Assembly (NCBI GenBank): GCA_964017065.1
Contig: OZ024787.1
Span: 652,875-716,874, forward strand
Source of the DNA: Haliclona indistincta
Lineage: Eukaryota > Porifera > Demospongiae > Haplosclerida > Chalinidae
Reading direction: 5' to 3'
DNA length: 64,000 bases
Shown here: one piece after another, positions 10,434-21,558 of the stretch
Layout of the letters: every line of letters starts with the position of its first letter
Position numbering within the stretch: the stretch's first letter is position 1
The notes under the pieces: generated by a model
What the model was told of the DNA's origin: nothing
Databases searched by the model: none
The model's input: only the letters and a program-made list of their open reading frames with translations
Program-made: the position numbers and the translations under genes

Positions 10434-13400
10434 GTGTGCGGGATGGAGATACTAGCTTCACGATATGGAGGGAGAGATGAGGAAGATCTAGAAGGAGTGT
10501 GTGATGGACCGCAATGGAGCAAGTTCCTTCAGAGTCTCATAGAGAAAGGATATTTCATGGTCAGAAAATGCAATAATAATACGCTAGTACTGGACTACTT
10601 GTATCTGTTCCTCCTTTTGTCTATCTGTCTAGGGTGAAATAGATGGTTCAATATTGTATCAACAACTGATGAAATCTGCACGAGATTACTGCAGTAGACA
10701 ATAATTGGACACAAAGGAAAACGTGCAAAATAACTCACTCTCACTCCGTGCACTCACTCACCCACTCACTCACTCCCTCTCTCACTTTCTCTCTCTCTCT
10801 CTCCCACTCACTCATTCACTCACTCACTCACACCCATTCACTCACTCCCTCTCTCACTCACTCCCTCTCTCTCTCACTCACTCACTCACCCACGCACTCA
10901 CTCACTCTCTCACAGTATACTTGAGCGATCTGGTCTACAGCTGTTATCTCTACTGCGGGTCAAACCCTGTACTCAGGCAGTGATCAACTCACTCCAGTCC
11001 CGCTCACTAGCACCGCCTGATGGTACTTTACACACTACCAGCGATCATATTATCATGTGCTCTACAGACGAAAGTTGGTTGGAGCTGACCCCAAAGTCAC
11101 TGGACGAGATGATGAATAATTCATTAGTTGCAGAGGTACACACCCCCTCTATCTTTAAGCTCCTCCCACTGGTTGTTTTCACAGAATGACTCAGAACTGG
11201 ATCTAGAGAATGCTGCATTTGCTGTGAATTCGTTCGTCAATAAAACATCGTCACATACAGGAGCAGAGTTACCATGGTAACGTATGCATGCTAGAGTGCA
11301 ATATTATCAGGAGTCCATAATCAACCGCGCCTACTAAAGAGTAGGAGTGTGAATCGCCCACGCTTTAATTGGATTTTCTGTCAGCGAACTGTCGCTAGCG
11401 GATATACTATTTTTAGCGCAGTTAGACCGCACCTCCTTGAACATGGGCAACCTGAGAGCAACTGTATCGAACTGTATGTACTCGTGAAAGCATCTGATAG
11501 CCTATCCAGCCACATCGTGGCGTCGCTAGATCACCTGTACGTTCGTGGTTCGGCTATCTGATTGTTTCGAAGCTGTTTATCGCTCGATCATACAACTGGA
11601 TCGTTGGAGCTACTGTGTTGACCTGTCAGCATAGCTGTTCCGCTTCAGTTATGTGTTGTATCGCTGCCACTAACCGTAACAACTACTGTTACAACTCAGG
11701 TAAGGAATGGAACTCTGAGAAACAGCTGACCAGTGATATGACACGAAGCTTTGATCGAACGGAAGACAGCCACGCTCACGAGGATTGGCGAAGGCAACGA
11801 CGGCCTTGTAAATCGAGCTAGAAATAGAGACCAGGATGCTTCCTCAGCGCTTAGATCATAGACAACTCTCTGTCTTCAGTATTGAGCTGCCATCTTCAAG
11901 CGCTAAAAATAGTATATCCGCTAGCGACAGTTCGCTGGCAGAAAATCCAATTAAAGCGTGGGCGATTCACACTCCTACTCTTAGTAGGCGCGGTTGATTA
12001 TGGACTCCTGATATTATATATAAGCTTACAACTATTTACAGCGTGAAAATCCCAAATACTATATTCAGAACATTTTCCACATTTTTTGAGCATCGTATGT
12101 TTAAAATTGATCTGCAAAAATGGTTATTTTTCCAAATCTCTATGTTCACCGTATAATAGTAAAAGATGTTTCTGCTACATTTTGCTTTAAAGCAATTTTG
12201 TTTGTTACTATAAATATAAATATTAGGTCATCTGGTAGTGGCATGGCTGGTGTCTCATTCAACCCTGACAACTTCGTGTCCGCTCTCGACACAATGCTTC
12301 GTAAGTTCTGATAACAATAATAATTACTTCCATGCTCCATGCTCTGTGAACCATAATGTATGCTAAAATATTACGCTAGTAGTAAATTATTATGAACATC
12401 ATACTAGAGATTAGTTCTGTGAATCCAAAAGTCATGATCATGCTCCCTCACTCAGTTGCCCTAATGCATGTTCCTTGTCAATTCAAACTAGATGATGACA
12501 GGAACATTATCTTCATTAATTTTCATGAGTGGTTACACTGATTTTAAGAAAACTTTGGAATGAACAGCATTTTAAGGAACACATAAACAGCACAAGCAAA
12601 CATAATTTATTACTTTTTATAATTAACAATCGGTGGACAGAGAGATGTATGAATAGATAAGCCAACCAGCCTGTATGTGGACAGGATGGTTTGGCACGAG
12701 GAGCCCAGCCTTTTGGTGAATTATCGCTCACTTTGACTTACTTTGTGTGGGTTCGTAGGTAAGATAGGAGTGTGACTGGATGAGGTGGAGTATGGCTATG
12801 AATACTATCTAATGAGGATGCGTGATGTTGGATAGTAATTCGTATAGAGCAGTGATAATAGTTTGGTATTAATAATGTATTGTTATTTTTGGGGTAATTG
12901 TTCCACCTCCCACAAGTATACAGGGAACGCCCCAAAAAATTTTACACAAGTAGTGGTATATAGGTTAATAAGTAGGATACCAGCTAGGGGGTTAGTATAC
13001 AGCATGTGATTACTAAGTATGTGAGCTATTCAGATAGCATGGGTGACTGTGCGAGCGGCGATTATTGGGAGCTCTCCACAGGTTGGAAAGTTGTCACTTT
13101 GCCGGAGGGAGGGGGCCGAGCAATTGATGTTGAAATCTTGGCCAGGTCTATTTTTGGGATACGTACGTAACGCTGGTAGGCGTTGCTCTTCCATCTTCCT
13201 AAGGTCATTATGGTTGAATCGTCGATACCGTGGGCATGAGCAGTGGTTGCGGCTCCGATCCTGAAACTATGTCCGGCATAGGTTTCTGGGTTAAGGCCAG
13301 CTTTTTGGAGCCCAGTTCTGACGAAGTTCACGAGGCGATCTCTGGTGAGGAGGCTCTTGTCGTGAAAGTAGAAGAGAGGGCCCGGGTTGTTACCTCTAAC

Positions 13401-16400
13401 GGCGGTGTAGGCGAGGATCGCGTTTACCGGGCAGAGGCGCGTACCCGTAGCGCCAAGAAAGACAGTGTTTCCTAGCCTGAATGGATCTGTCTTCGACGCC
13501 TTTATTTTTACCGAGACTACCGATGTGTTGCTGTGGGAGTCGACCGATATGTCCGCTAGGCAGAGGTGAGTGGTTGGATCGAACCGGTCGCGACCGCCTG
13601 GGGGTGCGCAAATTTCTCCGGATCGGAGGAAGCCAAAGTAGCATGTGCAGTACGCTGCCCACACCATTATATTGTCGAAGGCTGATGGTTCCTGTTCCCA
13701 GACCGCTCTGAGCTTGAGTAGAATGTTTGGGGTTATTGGGAGGCGGGGCGTTGATTTTTTGGTCTTCTTGGCATTTTCCTTTTTTATACCTCTTAGTACA
13801 TGCTCTAGAACTGGCATGCTTGCTACGCCCGGGTCACCTAGACCCGTTTCGATTTGAAGGTGCTTTACTGCCGACAAATATGACTTTATGGTTTGATGTG
13901 AGAGGCCCTCATGGGCTAGGTGTGAAGCAAACATACATAAATTGTTTTCAGATGCAGGTAATGGGTGCGTGCGAGAGCCGGTACAGAATTCTAAGTATCT
14001 CCTCGTGGCCGAGAGGTAGGAGCGTTGTGTCGATGGTGCTAGGGATGCTTGAAAGTAGTGTGAAACCAGAGAGTCCAGGCGCTGGATGTCCAGTCTGGCA
14101 TCTCCACTGCTAGTATGTCCAACAGGTGCAGCGGGATTTCGGTTGGCTGACGATTGGCCTGCGGGGATTCAGATAGGAAGAATTGGAGGTTATTTCTGGA
14201 AAGTGCGTCAGCCAGCACATTGTCTTTCCCAGGTAAGAAGAACAAGCATCTCAGTAAGTGGCTCAGGAGTGTTTCGCGCGTGTAGCCAGAATTGATGAGG
14301 TCTACCACTGCTTTGTTGTCGCAATGGACCTTGATTGTGAGGCCGGACCATTGAGCACCCAATATTGCGCATGCCATAGTAATGGGAATGAGCTCTTTTG
14401 CAGCGATATTCTCGTATGAGAGCAATTGTGGCCACCTTACTTGAAACCATTCTGTCTGCCAGAGGGCTCCTGCACCCCATGAGCCTGAGGCATCGCTCCA
14501 GATTTCGTGGTCGGGATGTTCACGAGATTGGGTGTGTAGGATGGCGACACCATTCCAAGATTCGATGAAGGTGTGCCACCATCGTAAGTCCGATCTGGCA
14601 TCTTCATTCAGCCGTGACATGTACCGATGCTTCTTCTTGGCATCGGTAAGCAGTGATATGAGCCTGCTGATGAAGGACCGGCCTGGGGTTACGACCTTAC
14701 AGGCGTGATTTAGGTGCCCTAATAGGGATTCTAGTTGCTCCCTAGAGCATACTTTCTTTTGCTGCCATTCTGTTAGGAGGTCTTTTAGTTTGGTTAGTTT
14801 TTCTTGAGGGAGGCGGAGCTCGGCTGCAATTGAGTCAATCTCTATGCCTAGAAAGGTTAGGCAAGTCGTGGGGCCAACTGATTTTTGCGGTGCGAGAGGG
14901 ATTCCTAGAGTCTCACATGTAGCTGTGAGAATCTGTTGGTTTTGGAGGCACTGGTCGGAGCCTGGAGGGCCGACGGTTATGAAGTCGTCGAGGTAGTGTT
15001 CAACGTATGACATCCCGTTCTGCTGGAGGATCCATTGGAGGCCGTCGGCTAGCGCTGTGAATATTAGCGGCGCACTGCGGAGTCCGAATGGCAGTGCTAT
15101 GTCGATGAATAGCTGGTCCTGCCAGCTTAAGCCGAGAAGGTGCTTATCATCAGTGTGGATGGGCACTAGTCTGTAGGCTTCTTGAATGTCTGCTTTAGCC
15201 ATTAGGGAGCCTGCTCCTAGCAGGGCGACTTTTTGGGCGACTGTGTCAACGCTGATGTAGGATAGTGTTGTTAGGGTTGGGTCTATGCCGTCGTTGACGC
15301 TATATCTGGGAGGGAATGAAAGGTCAGTTATCAGCCTCCATTTTGACGATGATTTCTTGGGGATTACTCCGATGCGGCTGATCTGCGCATTGGGAATAGC
15401 GTGTATAGGGAATGGACCAAGCATCCTTCCCTTGCTGACCTCAGAGTGAATATAGTCGGAGATGATCTCAGGGTGAGCTGTGGCGCTAGATAGATTAGCT
15501 TTTGCTGGGCGGGTACGGTTGGTGGTATAGTTGAATCCTATGCGGAAGCCGTGTTGGATTCCTTCCCGAAGGTATTGTGTGAATTGGGAGCATGGGTGTG
15601 ATTCCAGTGCTGAAGCCCACGCTGCCAGTTTGAGTGGGGAGAGGGCTTGTGATCTCAGATTGGGGTGAGATTCTGGGATCGCTGGGGCACTCTGAGAGAG
15701 GGCATTGAGCTGGTCGATGTAATTGTAGGCCAGATCTGTGAGAGAGATTGTATGTCATGCCTGTACTCTGGGAATATAGATCACACGACAAGGTGGAGAT
15801 ATTCCCTGTGTTGCAAGTCTTCCCTGCCCCAGATCTGTATGTACACTACTTATTTGTGACTTCACTGGAAGTATGTTGCACGCCTTGTGAAGGCGGAGAT
15901 ACCCCAGGGAGTTGAGCTCTGCCTATAGCTAAACTATTAATGTCTAATCCCTTTATAACTAATCACTTAATAATTACATTAGTTACACCTATTTTTTAAC
16001 AACTACATGTAAGTGGAGTTATTGAACTGAGCATTTGTAGTTGAACCAGTGTTAAGCATACAATGAGGAGAGGAGCCAGAGGCACCTTGTGATGGATAAA
16101 TGTGGAGAGTAATACATGTAGTTCAGTGACTTTACTGAGCTAGGATTGGATAATGAGTTGCTTCTGTCAGAGAGTGATGCTCAAAGAGCTGCTTAGGGTT
16201 TAGGAGTAGGTCTTTTCCTCTTGCTGGGGCAGTCAGCAATAGGGTGTTCCTCTGGTGCGCAACGAAGGCATTGGTGCTTATAGATGCATGGTGTTACGTG
16301 ACAGGGCCGACGATAGTTGAAGTTGTAGCATATGTCAGACCTTTTTGCCGAGGGGTTCTTCGACGTGTCTTTCTCTTCGCTTGACGTATTTGCCCTCTTA

Positions 16401-18250
16401 AGTCGTTTCTCCCTTGGGCAGTCTGCAGAATCGTGCTTCAGCGAGGCGCAGTGAGAGCAGCTTGGGGTTGGTTTAGCCCTGCCAGTGAAGCATTGGCTGA
16501 AGAGGGAGGAATCAATTACGGACCAATCCTTGTTCCTTGTGGCTTCTGCTTTTTGCCTGTATTGTGCATCATAGTGTTTCCAGGTGGAACCCGAGTACTC
16601 TCGACTGGCTTTGAGGATGACCTCAAAGTATGCGCACATGTGGACAATGTTGTTGTTATTTGCAGCGAGAGCGGCCATGTAAGTGACGAAGCAGCTAGCC
16701 CACTGTGTGAAGGAGTAGTTGAGTTTATGCCCCCGGTTCACCAATCCGAGGCCAGGAAAGATGAAGTGGTTTGGCTGCTCCTGTTCCTTGATATCCTCTT
16801 CTGAGCCGGGGTCGCAGAATGGATGCATCTCGTTGAAGTTAATGTATTCTCCGTTATGCATCTTGTCAACCAGGCGCTTTGGCAGGATGGGGAGACCTGC
16901 ACCAATGAAGACTTGTTTGGACGGCTTGTGGGCGAGGAGGTGGTGCTCCAAGACATTTTCCCACGCGTCCTTCAGGCCGTCGACGTGAGAGGCTCTGTCT
17001 AGGATGGGTAGTGCGTCGGCTGCGCCCGTAGGTGGGCTGCCGATTGTTGCTCCTGTGAGAAGTAGGAGAGAGAGGAGAGAGGGTTATAGCAGCGCTTGGC
17101 GGTGCTAAGAGATGGGTATGATAGTTGTGCTTGGCAGGCCGCGTGGGTACGCGAGCTGGCAAGTTGCCTAGCGCAGGGCTATCTGTGCTGGTTCAGTGCC
17201 GTTCTTGCTATTACAGCGAGAGGCCCACAGTAGCTGAGGGTGCTGTATGCTGTGGTGGGGGCCCGAGGGACCGCCACTGAGTGCGGGTATGCCTTGGTTC
17301 AGTGCAGCAGTAATGGTTAGGCTGGATCGCCTGATAGTTGCTAAGATGTTTCTAACCTTTCTTGGGGGGAGGGTCTGCGTCTTTGGTTGGTCTTTTTTGT
17401 AGCTTTTGTACCACGAGATCAGCCAGGTTTTCTAGGTCTTTGCCCGATAGCGAGGGGGAAGCCGGCGGATCTGTGTCCCCAGTCTTTCTTCCGGTGCTGG
17501 GGCCTTCTTCTGAGTCTGACATGGCCGTGTTCTGACGATGGAGCTGGATACCTGTAGGCCTGATCGATAGACGTCGAGCGCGCGTTTGACTGCACGTGAT
17601 TGGTGTGCGCATGCGCGTAGGCAGCTATGTGCTCCACAGGCATGTGTCGCACCCTTGCTAGGTTTGACTGGGGTCTTCCTCTGTTAACTCAGTTTAACTA
17701 TCATTAAACAATATTTAATTTTTTTAACTCGCTAGTTATTAATTTTTATTAAATAGCATTTTGTTGAAAACGTACAACAAAAGCAGTTGCCTAATATTTT
17801 GTCAATTTTTCAACTTGTTATTAGTAGTTTATGATGTATCATTGTGTTTGTTGCTTAGAGAAACTGTCTGAGCTGGAGGATAGCGAGCAGCTAGGAGAGG
17901 AGGATAGCGAGAGTTCATGCAGTGAGGAGGGATCAGTCAGCAGTGAGGAGGAGGAGGGAGAGGAAGTGGAGGAGATGGTGGAGCTACTGCAGCAAATGGA
18001 CTCCGAGTTATCGCACACTGAAGTGGGCAAGACGTTCCAGCAGCACGTACGAGCTGAAGAAGCTACTGTGGCTGACGGTGATGAAGAGACACCTGTTGAT
18101 ATTGATCTTAATCTAGTTGAGAGTCTAGTGCAGTCGTACAGTAGTCAGCTAGCAGTGGGTGAGGCAGGACCTGCTAGCAACCTGCTGCACTCCATGGGAC
18201 TACACCTACCAACTATTGCACACACTACAACAGGACAGCAAGAGAGTTAA
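10434..18250 (+). CDS. ECD: ecdysoneless (ECD) homologue, C-terminal part, six exons
   Basis: Proposed exons: 10434-10559, 10633-10693, 10981-11135, 11185-11276, 12227-12300, 17859-18250. All joins use AG/GT boundaries and keep phase, giving 299 residues. They follow the order of conserved ECD blocks: CGMEIL...FLQSLIEKGYF, GEIDGS, DESWLELTP-SLDEM, SHTGAELPW, SFNPDNFVSALDTML, an acidic Ser/Glu tract, LLQQMDSELSHTEVGKTF, and VDIDLNLVESLVQSYSSQ...GPASNLL-SMGLHLP. ECD proteins act in p53 stability, cell-cycle control and pre-mRNA splicing with PRPF8, in nucleus and cytoplasm. Vertebrate ECD is about 640 residues, so roughly the N-terminal half is missing. The first exon starts 106 bases after a duplication breakpoint (10328). 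The fifth intron (5.6 kb) houses an antisense retrotransposon. The 10693/10981 junction is the weakest. Confidence 0.88.
10735..10915. repeat. low-complexity CACT/CTCT tract in an ECD intron
   Basis: Repeated CACTCACT and CTCTCTCT motifs between ECD exons at 10693 and 10981. The apparent Ser/Leu/Thr/His ORF across it is a by-product of the repeat. Confidence 0.85.
11307..12011. mobile_element. 705 bp TIR element in an ECD intron
   Basis: Inverted repeats of about 125 bp start TCAGGAGTCCATAATCAACC on the left, with the complement ending GGTTGATTATGGACTCCTGA on the right. The flanks share TATTA (11302-11306 and 12012-12016), a possible 5 bp TSD, although a TA duplication is also possible. The interior holds no recognisable transposase. 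Confidence 0.85.
13062..14054 (-). CDS. tyrosine recombinase of the second element
   Basis: The frame is open from about 14054 to 13062 (about 330 residues). The first ATG, at 13934, would begin inside the core-binding domain (after RSYLSATRRYLEFC), so the annotated start is the beginning of the open frame. Catalytic residues are present: Arg in GFLRSGEI, Lys in IKASKTDPF, HxxR in GHSFRIGAA, and Tyr in AYQRYVRIP. The protein would integrate the circular DNA copy. The start overlaps the last codons of RT/RNase H (stop at 14039), the same arrangement as in the first element, which suggests translation by frameshifting. Confidence 0.9.
   Translation of the reverse strand, partial: FQASLAPSTQRSYLSATRRYLEFCTGSRTHPLPASENNLCMFASHLAHEGLSHQTIKSYLSAVKHLQIETGLGDPGVASMPVLEHVLRGIKKENAKKTKKSTPRLPITPNILLKLRAVWEQEPSAFDNIMVWAAYCTCYFGFLRSGEICAPPGGRDRFDPTTHLCLADISVDSHSNTSVVSVKIKASKTDPFRLGNTVFLGATGTRLCPVNAILAYTAVRGNNPGPLFYFHDKSLLTRDRLVNFVRTGLQKAGLNPETYAGHSFRIGAATTAHAHGIDDSTIMTLGRWKSNAYQRYVRIPKIDLAKISTSIARPPPSGKVTTFQPVESSQ
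14039..15748 (-). CDS. reverse transcriptase / RNase H of the second element
   Basis: An intact DIRS-type RT followed by RNase H. The open frame extends upstream of the ATG at 15424 to a likely splice acceptor (TCTCTCACAG at about 15750), and the upstream residues (FRIGFNY, YIHSEVSKGRM) are conserved with the first element. The start is therefore put at the acceptor, but the donor is not identified. RT motifs are LMAKADIQEAYRLVP and HYLDDFITVGPPGS. RNase H residues are Asp in WSDASGSWGAG, Glu in AAKELIPIT, Asp in VHCDNKAVV, and Asp in NVLADALSRN. It makes the cDNA copy of the element and degrades the RNA template. The frame overlaps the recombinase by a few codons at its end. Confidence 0.9.
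   Translation of the reverse strand: MSLTDLAYNYIDQLNALSQSAPAIPESHPNLRSQALSPLKLAAWASALESHPCSQFTQYLREGIQHGFRIGFNYTTNRTRPAKANLSSATAHPEIISDYIHSEVSKGRMLGPFPIHAIPNAQISRIGVIPKKSSSKWRLITDLSFPPRYSVNDGIDPTLTTLSYISVDTVAQKVALLGAGSLMAKADIQEAYRLVPIHTDDKHLLGLSWQDQLFIDIALPFGLRSAPLIFTALADGLQWILQQNGMSYVEHYLDDFITVGPPGSDQCLQNQQILTATCETLGIPLAPQKSVGPTTCLTFLGIEIDSIAAELRLPQEKLTKLKDLLTEWQQKKVCSREQLESLLGHLNHACKVVTPGRSFISRLISLLTDAKKKHRYMSRLNEDARSDLRWWHTFIESWNGVAILHTQSREHPDHEIWSDASGSWGAGALWQTEWFQVRWPQLLSYENIAAKELIPITMACAILGAQWSGLTIKVHCDNKAVVDLINSGYTRETLLSHLLRCLFFLPGKDNVLADALSRNNLQFFLSESPQANRQPTEIPLHLLDILAVEMPDWTSSAWTLWFHTTFKHP
16193..17522 (-). CDS. gag-like protein of the second element, two exons
   Basis: Exon 1 is 17522-17357 (ATG, MSDSEEGPSTG...DPPPKK) with donor GGTTAGAA. 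Exon 2 is 17052-16193 with acceptor TACTTCTCACAG. The junction keeps phase and gives 341 residues. Exon 2 carries a capsid-like region (VFIGAGLPILPKRLVDKM, then an aromatic-rich helical stretch with W-K-H-Y-D-A-Q-Y-R) and two Cys/His clusters: CSHCASLKHDSADC and CYNFNYRRPC...CIYKHQCLRC. These probably bind nucleic acid in the particle. The protein matches the decayed gag of the first element in domain order and in intron position. The frame is intact. Confidence 0.82.
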
Positions 18251-18386
18251 ATAATAATGTACAATTATTATGATTATGAACTATCTACTAGTCCCTAGGT
18301 CGGGGCATTCAGTAATACTGTATCTCCAAACCAATACATGTATAGGTTTTAACCTGACGTGCTCGAAAGCAGACGGGAGGTGTTAA
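18251..18386. other. ECD 3' flank
   Basis: A/T-rich sequence after the ECD stop codon; a TAAATAATAATG stretch follows directly. No further gene is visible before the piggyBac-type element. Confidence 0.5.
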
Positions 18387-18977
18387 CCCTTTAAGCCCCA
18401 ATGACGCAATTTGGCATCATACATACTTCAGACAGCATAACTTTATGAAAAAGTGCTAAAATATCCCAAAATTAAGCCAAATTGAAGAATACAAATAACC
18501 ACCCAAAATTGACTGGTTTTCGGTGCGCCCCCTGCGCTAAACGTATTGGTGCCGGCATTTCTATGGCTTCAATGCAAATTTCACAACATTTTAGGAAAAA
18601 CAAAATGGCTGCCAATAAAATCTGGGCATTTTATGGCTTCGGGTGCTTGGAAAACACATTTTTGCGCATTCTCTATGATCTGGGCTACATTTTACACTCA
18701 CCAAAACCACTGCTATTTGTATGTACTTTTCAGTAGCCAGCCCCAAAGTACTAACTTTGAGCAAAATTTGACGAGGTCGCTGCACTTTATCGGCTTCACT
18801 TTCGAAGTGGGAGGGGCATATCGACCGACTTGAGTGTGGGCAATTGCGGCTACTCACTGGCGTAATAGGACGCAAATTTGAGACCAGTAGCACAAAAGAC
18901 ACACGAGTTATTCACGATAGAAGTGGTCAGCATTTACGAGGTTAAAATTTTAGCAAGATAATTTAGTAATTAAAGGG
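18387..18977. mobile_element. piggyBac-type MITE (TTAA target)
   Basis: Ends are CCCTTTAA...TTAAAGGG, flanked on both sides by TTAA (18383-18386 and 18978-18981). This is the signature of piggyBac-superfamily elements. It is 591 bp long, and its ORFs do not resemble a transposase, so it is nonautonomous. Confidence 0.82.
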
Positions 18978-19044
18978 TTAAAACCAGGAACGGGGAAATG
19001 GGAAACCGGAAATGGAAATAAGAAATGGCGTGCACACGCAACAA

Positions 19045-19478
19045 CTAAACTCTAAACCCAAGACCCTAAAAACCTAAAAACCTTCGCCTAACGGCGCCCA
19101 GTATTCGCCTAACAGTGCCCAGTATGGACCTAACAGCGCCCAGTATGGACCTAACAGCGTCCAGTATGGACCTAACGGCGCCCAGTACTATTCTAGCTGG
19201 GCGCCGTTAGGTCCATACTGGGCGCTGTTAGGTCCATACAGTTGTTTGCGAAGATCTTGCATAACGGAAGCGAAAGCGGAAGTATGACGTTGCCCAATCA
19301 AACGCACGCAGGCGTGACTAACTGAAGCTGTACACGTGACGAAAAGTGAATTTGATTGGCCAGCGTCACACTTCCGCTTTCGCTTCCGTTATGCAAGATC
19401 TTCGCGAACAACTGTACTGGGCACTGTTAGGCAAATACTGGGCGCCGTTAGACGAAGGTTTTTAGGGTTTAGAGTTTA
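19045..19478. mobile_element. 434 bp foldback MITE with internal GCGCCCAGTA repeats
   Basis: The ends ACTAAACTCTAAACCC and GGGTTTAGAGTTTAGT are inverted. Inside, CCTAACGGCGCCCAGTA-type units recur about every 22 bp. A second inverted pair, GATCTTGCATAACGGAAGCG, encloses a roughly 110 bp loop. No coding capacity. Confidence 0.8.
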
Positions 19479-20823
19479 GTAGAGTAAACCACCTATATTC
19501 GGCCACCATCTATTATTGGCCACTCGCTCGTACACTTGCAAATGCGCTACACAGATCAAACTTGACCGACGTATATACACACACACTTCCTCTGCCTGCA
19601 TTGCAAATTTGCAGTTCGTAACTGCTTCTTTGTTTACTGTGGAAACGAAGAAAGTTGGTAGCCGAAAACCTGGCACCAGTCCTAGTGACTGATAAACGAA
19701 TAGGGCGGGATTGCAAGTCAGTACTGCAAACACCTTCATCCATCAGCATTACAACGAGCTACAATTGAAACCCTCTGGTCTTGCCGTCCGGATAATTTTC
19801 TTTTCCAAAGACCCTGGGGTCGAGCAATCTATGTTCGGCAACTCTTGATATTGTTTCAGTGCAATTTATGCTCAAAGAAAACACGATTGCGATACAGAAA
19901 CACGTTGGCTGAGCCATCTCCTGTCTATCACAATCACCAAAATTCAGTAACCCTGCGTTCGTCTCTTGATCGCGCAAGCTGCAAACAGCCAAAATAGTGG
20001 GCGTGGCTTCCAAGGAGCAACCCAGTGCTTATAAAATAAAGCACCAAAGGTGCAGATGCCTCGGTGCAGTAGCATGTATGCTAGCCTGCAATTAGCAGAT
20101 GCATATGACAGCACGTATGCATGCAGTAGATCAATGGAAGCATCAAACAGTTCCATGGAAGCACGCAATGTGCACTGAAGCTGCAGTAGAAGTGACCAGC
20201 AGATCCATGGAACATTCAGGCAAGCAGCAGATCATAGCAACAGTGCTGTGGAAGCACAGGCTAGTGACAGCTATCCAGCAGGAGCAGATCATAGCAACAG
20301 TACTATGGAAGCACAGGCTAGTGACAGCTACCCAGCAGCAGCAGATCATATAGCAACAGTGCTATGGAAGTGCAGGCTATAGTGGCAGCTATCCAGCAAC
20401 TGTACAAGCTGTTGTTCAAAAGTTGTACTGAAGCCAAACAGAATAATGCTCAAGTGTAGCTGGGCGTGACTGTAACTGCTCTGCTCGCTCCGGCTCACCT
20501 GTCGAGCAGCTAAGTGAACTCAAACACGCTTTCTCTCGCTAGTTTCACTGCTGCCAATGGAGTCGCGCGCGCTGTACTATCACAGATCAAGCCTTCAAGT
20601 TGCACTGTAGCCATCTGTAGACAGTTTTGTCTATGAAGTAGGCCCGAGCGCTCAAGACGGCTGTTTAGGTTAGCAAATCACGCCATAACTTCAAAACAAA
20701 GGCTTTAATAGCAAATCTGTCAAATTTGATTTTCATAAACTATCGAGATCTACCTGTATTGCAAGTTTCAGCGCTTAGTAGCAAGCGGTTGCTGAGATAC
20801 GCATTGCGAACACACACACACAC
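19479..20823. other. intergenic stretch without a recognised gene
   Basis: Only short unsupported ORFs are visible. At 20222-20398 a unit of about 62 bp with GCAGATCATAGCAACAGTGC is repeated three times. The right end is an (AC)n run at 20810-20823, directly against the next element. Confidence 0.5.
20222..20398. repeat. three-copy tandem repeat of about 62 bp
   Basis: Successive copies each contain CAGATCATAGCAACAGT and GAAGCACAGGCTAGTGACAG, with the last copy diverged. Confidence 0.75.
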
Positions 20824-21558
20824 GGGTGTCTCTAAAATCCGGATCGGACCGGACCGACGGACCGGACTTGCGACAACTTCTAAAATCCGGACCGCTAGTC
20901 CGGTCATACAACGCTGACCTTGGAGTCGCAATGGAAGCAGCGAGAGAAGCAGCGCCTTGCCTGGTGTTACAGCCACAAGAAGACCTACCAAATTCCACAG
21001 TTTTAGACCTACTATAATTGAATCCTGAGAGGCAAGAGTTGTGCAAAGTACCTCCTGTTAGACCAAAGGCTGGCCAAGTGTTTCTATTTGCACCAGAAAA
21101 ACAGCATGCTAAAGGTTACTTCTATCATGCATGCATTACTCTAAGCATGTATATGAATGTTGATAGATTAAATTTCTTGATCCAAAAATTGAATTGTCCC
21201 CGAATTGTTTCATAGATGATTGGAGGTGTGACCAATTTAAGTGGGAGCATTTTTGTCGAAACCTACTGAAGACAGAGCCTGTAACATATTTTAACTACAT
21301 GACAGGTAAAGGTGTACAGAAGGAGTTCAGAAGATAATGCGTACACGATTAATGATCGGGCAAGCAATCTCACACTTATTCATTACAAAGGAGATGATTC
21401 TATCGACAATGAAAATCCTCATGTCAGAATTAGATCATGCAATGCTTTAGATCATGCAATGCTTTTTATTTTCTTATTGATTACAGATTACTTATTGAAC
21501 AACAATGCATTTCTCATGACCCAAAGCTTGGGACATTTACAGTCATTGGAAGGTATTC

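Larger units (their letters stand above)
13062..17522 (-). mobile_element. second tyrosine-recombinase retrotransposon, antisense inside ECD intron 5 (coding span)
   Basis: Gag, RT/RNase H and tyrosine recombinase follow in the same order as in the 1866-9947 element, and all three frames are open. It must lie within 12301-17858. I found no split direct repeats or terminal repeats in 12301-13061 or 17523-17858, so the ends are unresolved and only the coding span is given. It may be truncated or belong to a subgroup with short ends. Confidence 0.85.

Noticed and set aside
10705..10983. 92-codon Ser/Leu/Thr/His-rich ORF
   Set aside because: Translation of a CACT/CTCT tract in an ECD intron.
18482..18902. 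ORFs of 84-103 codons
   Set aside because: They lie inside the piggyBac-type MITE and resemble no transposase or other family.
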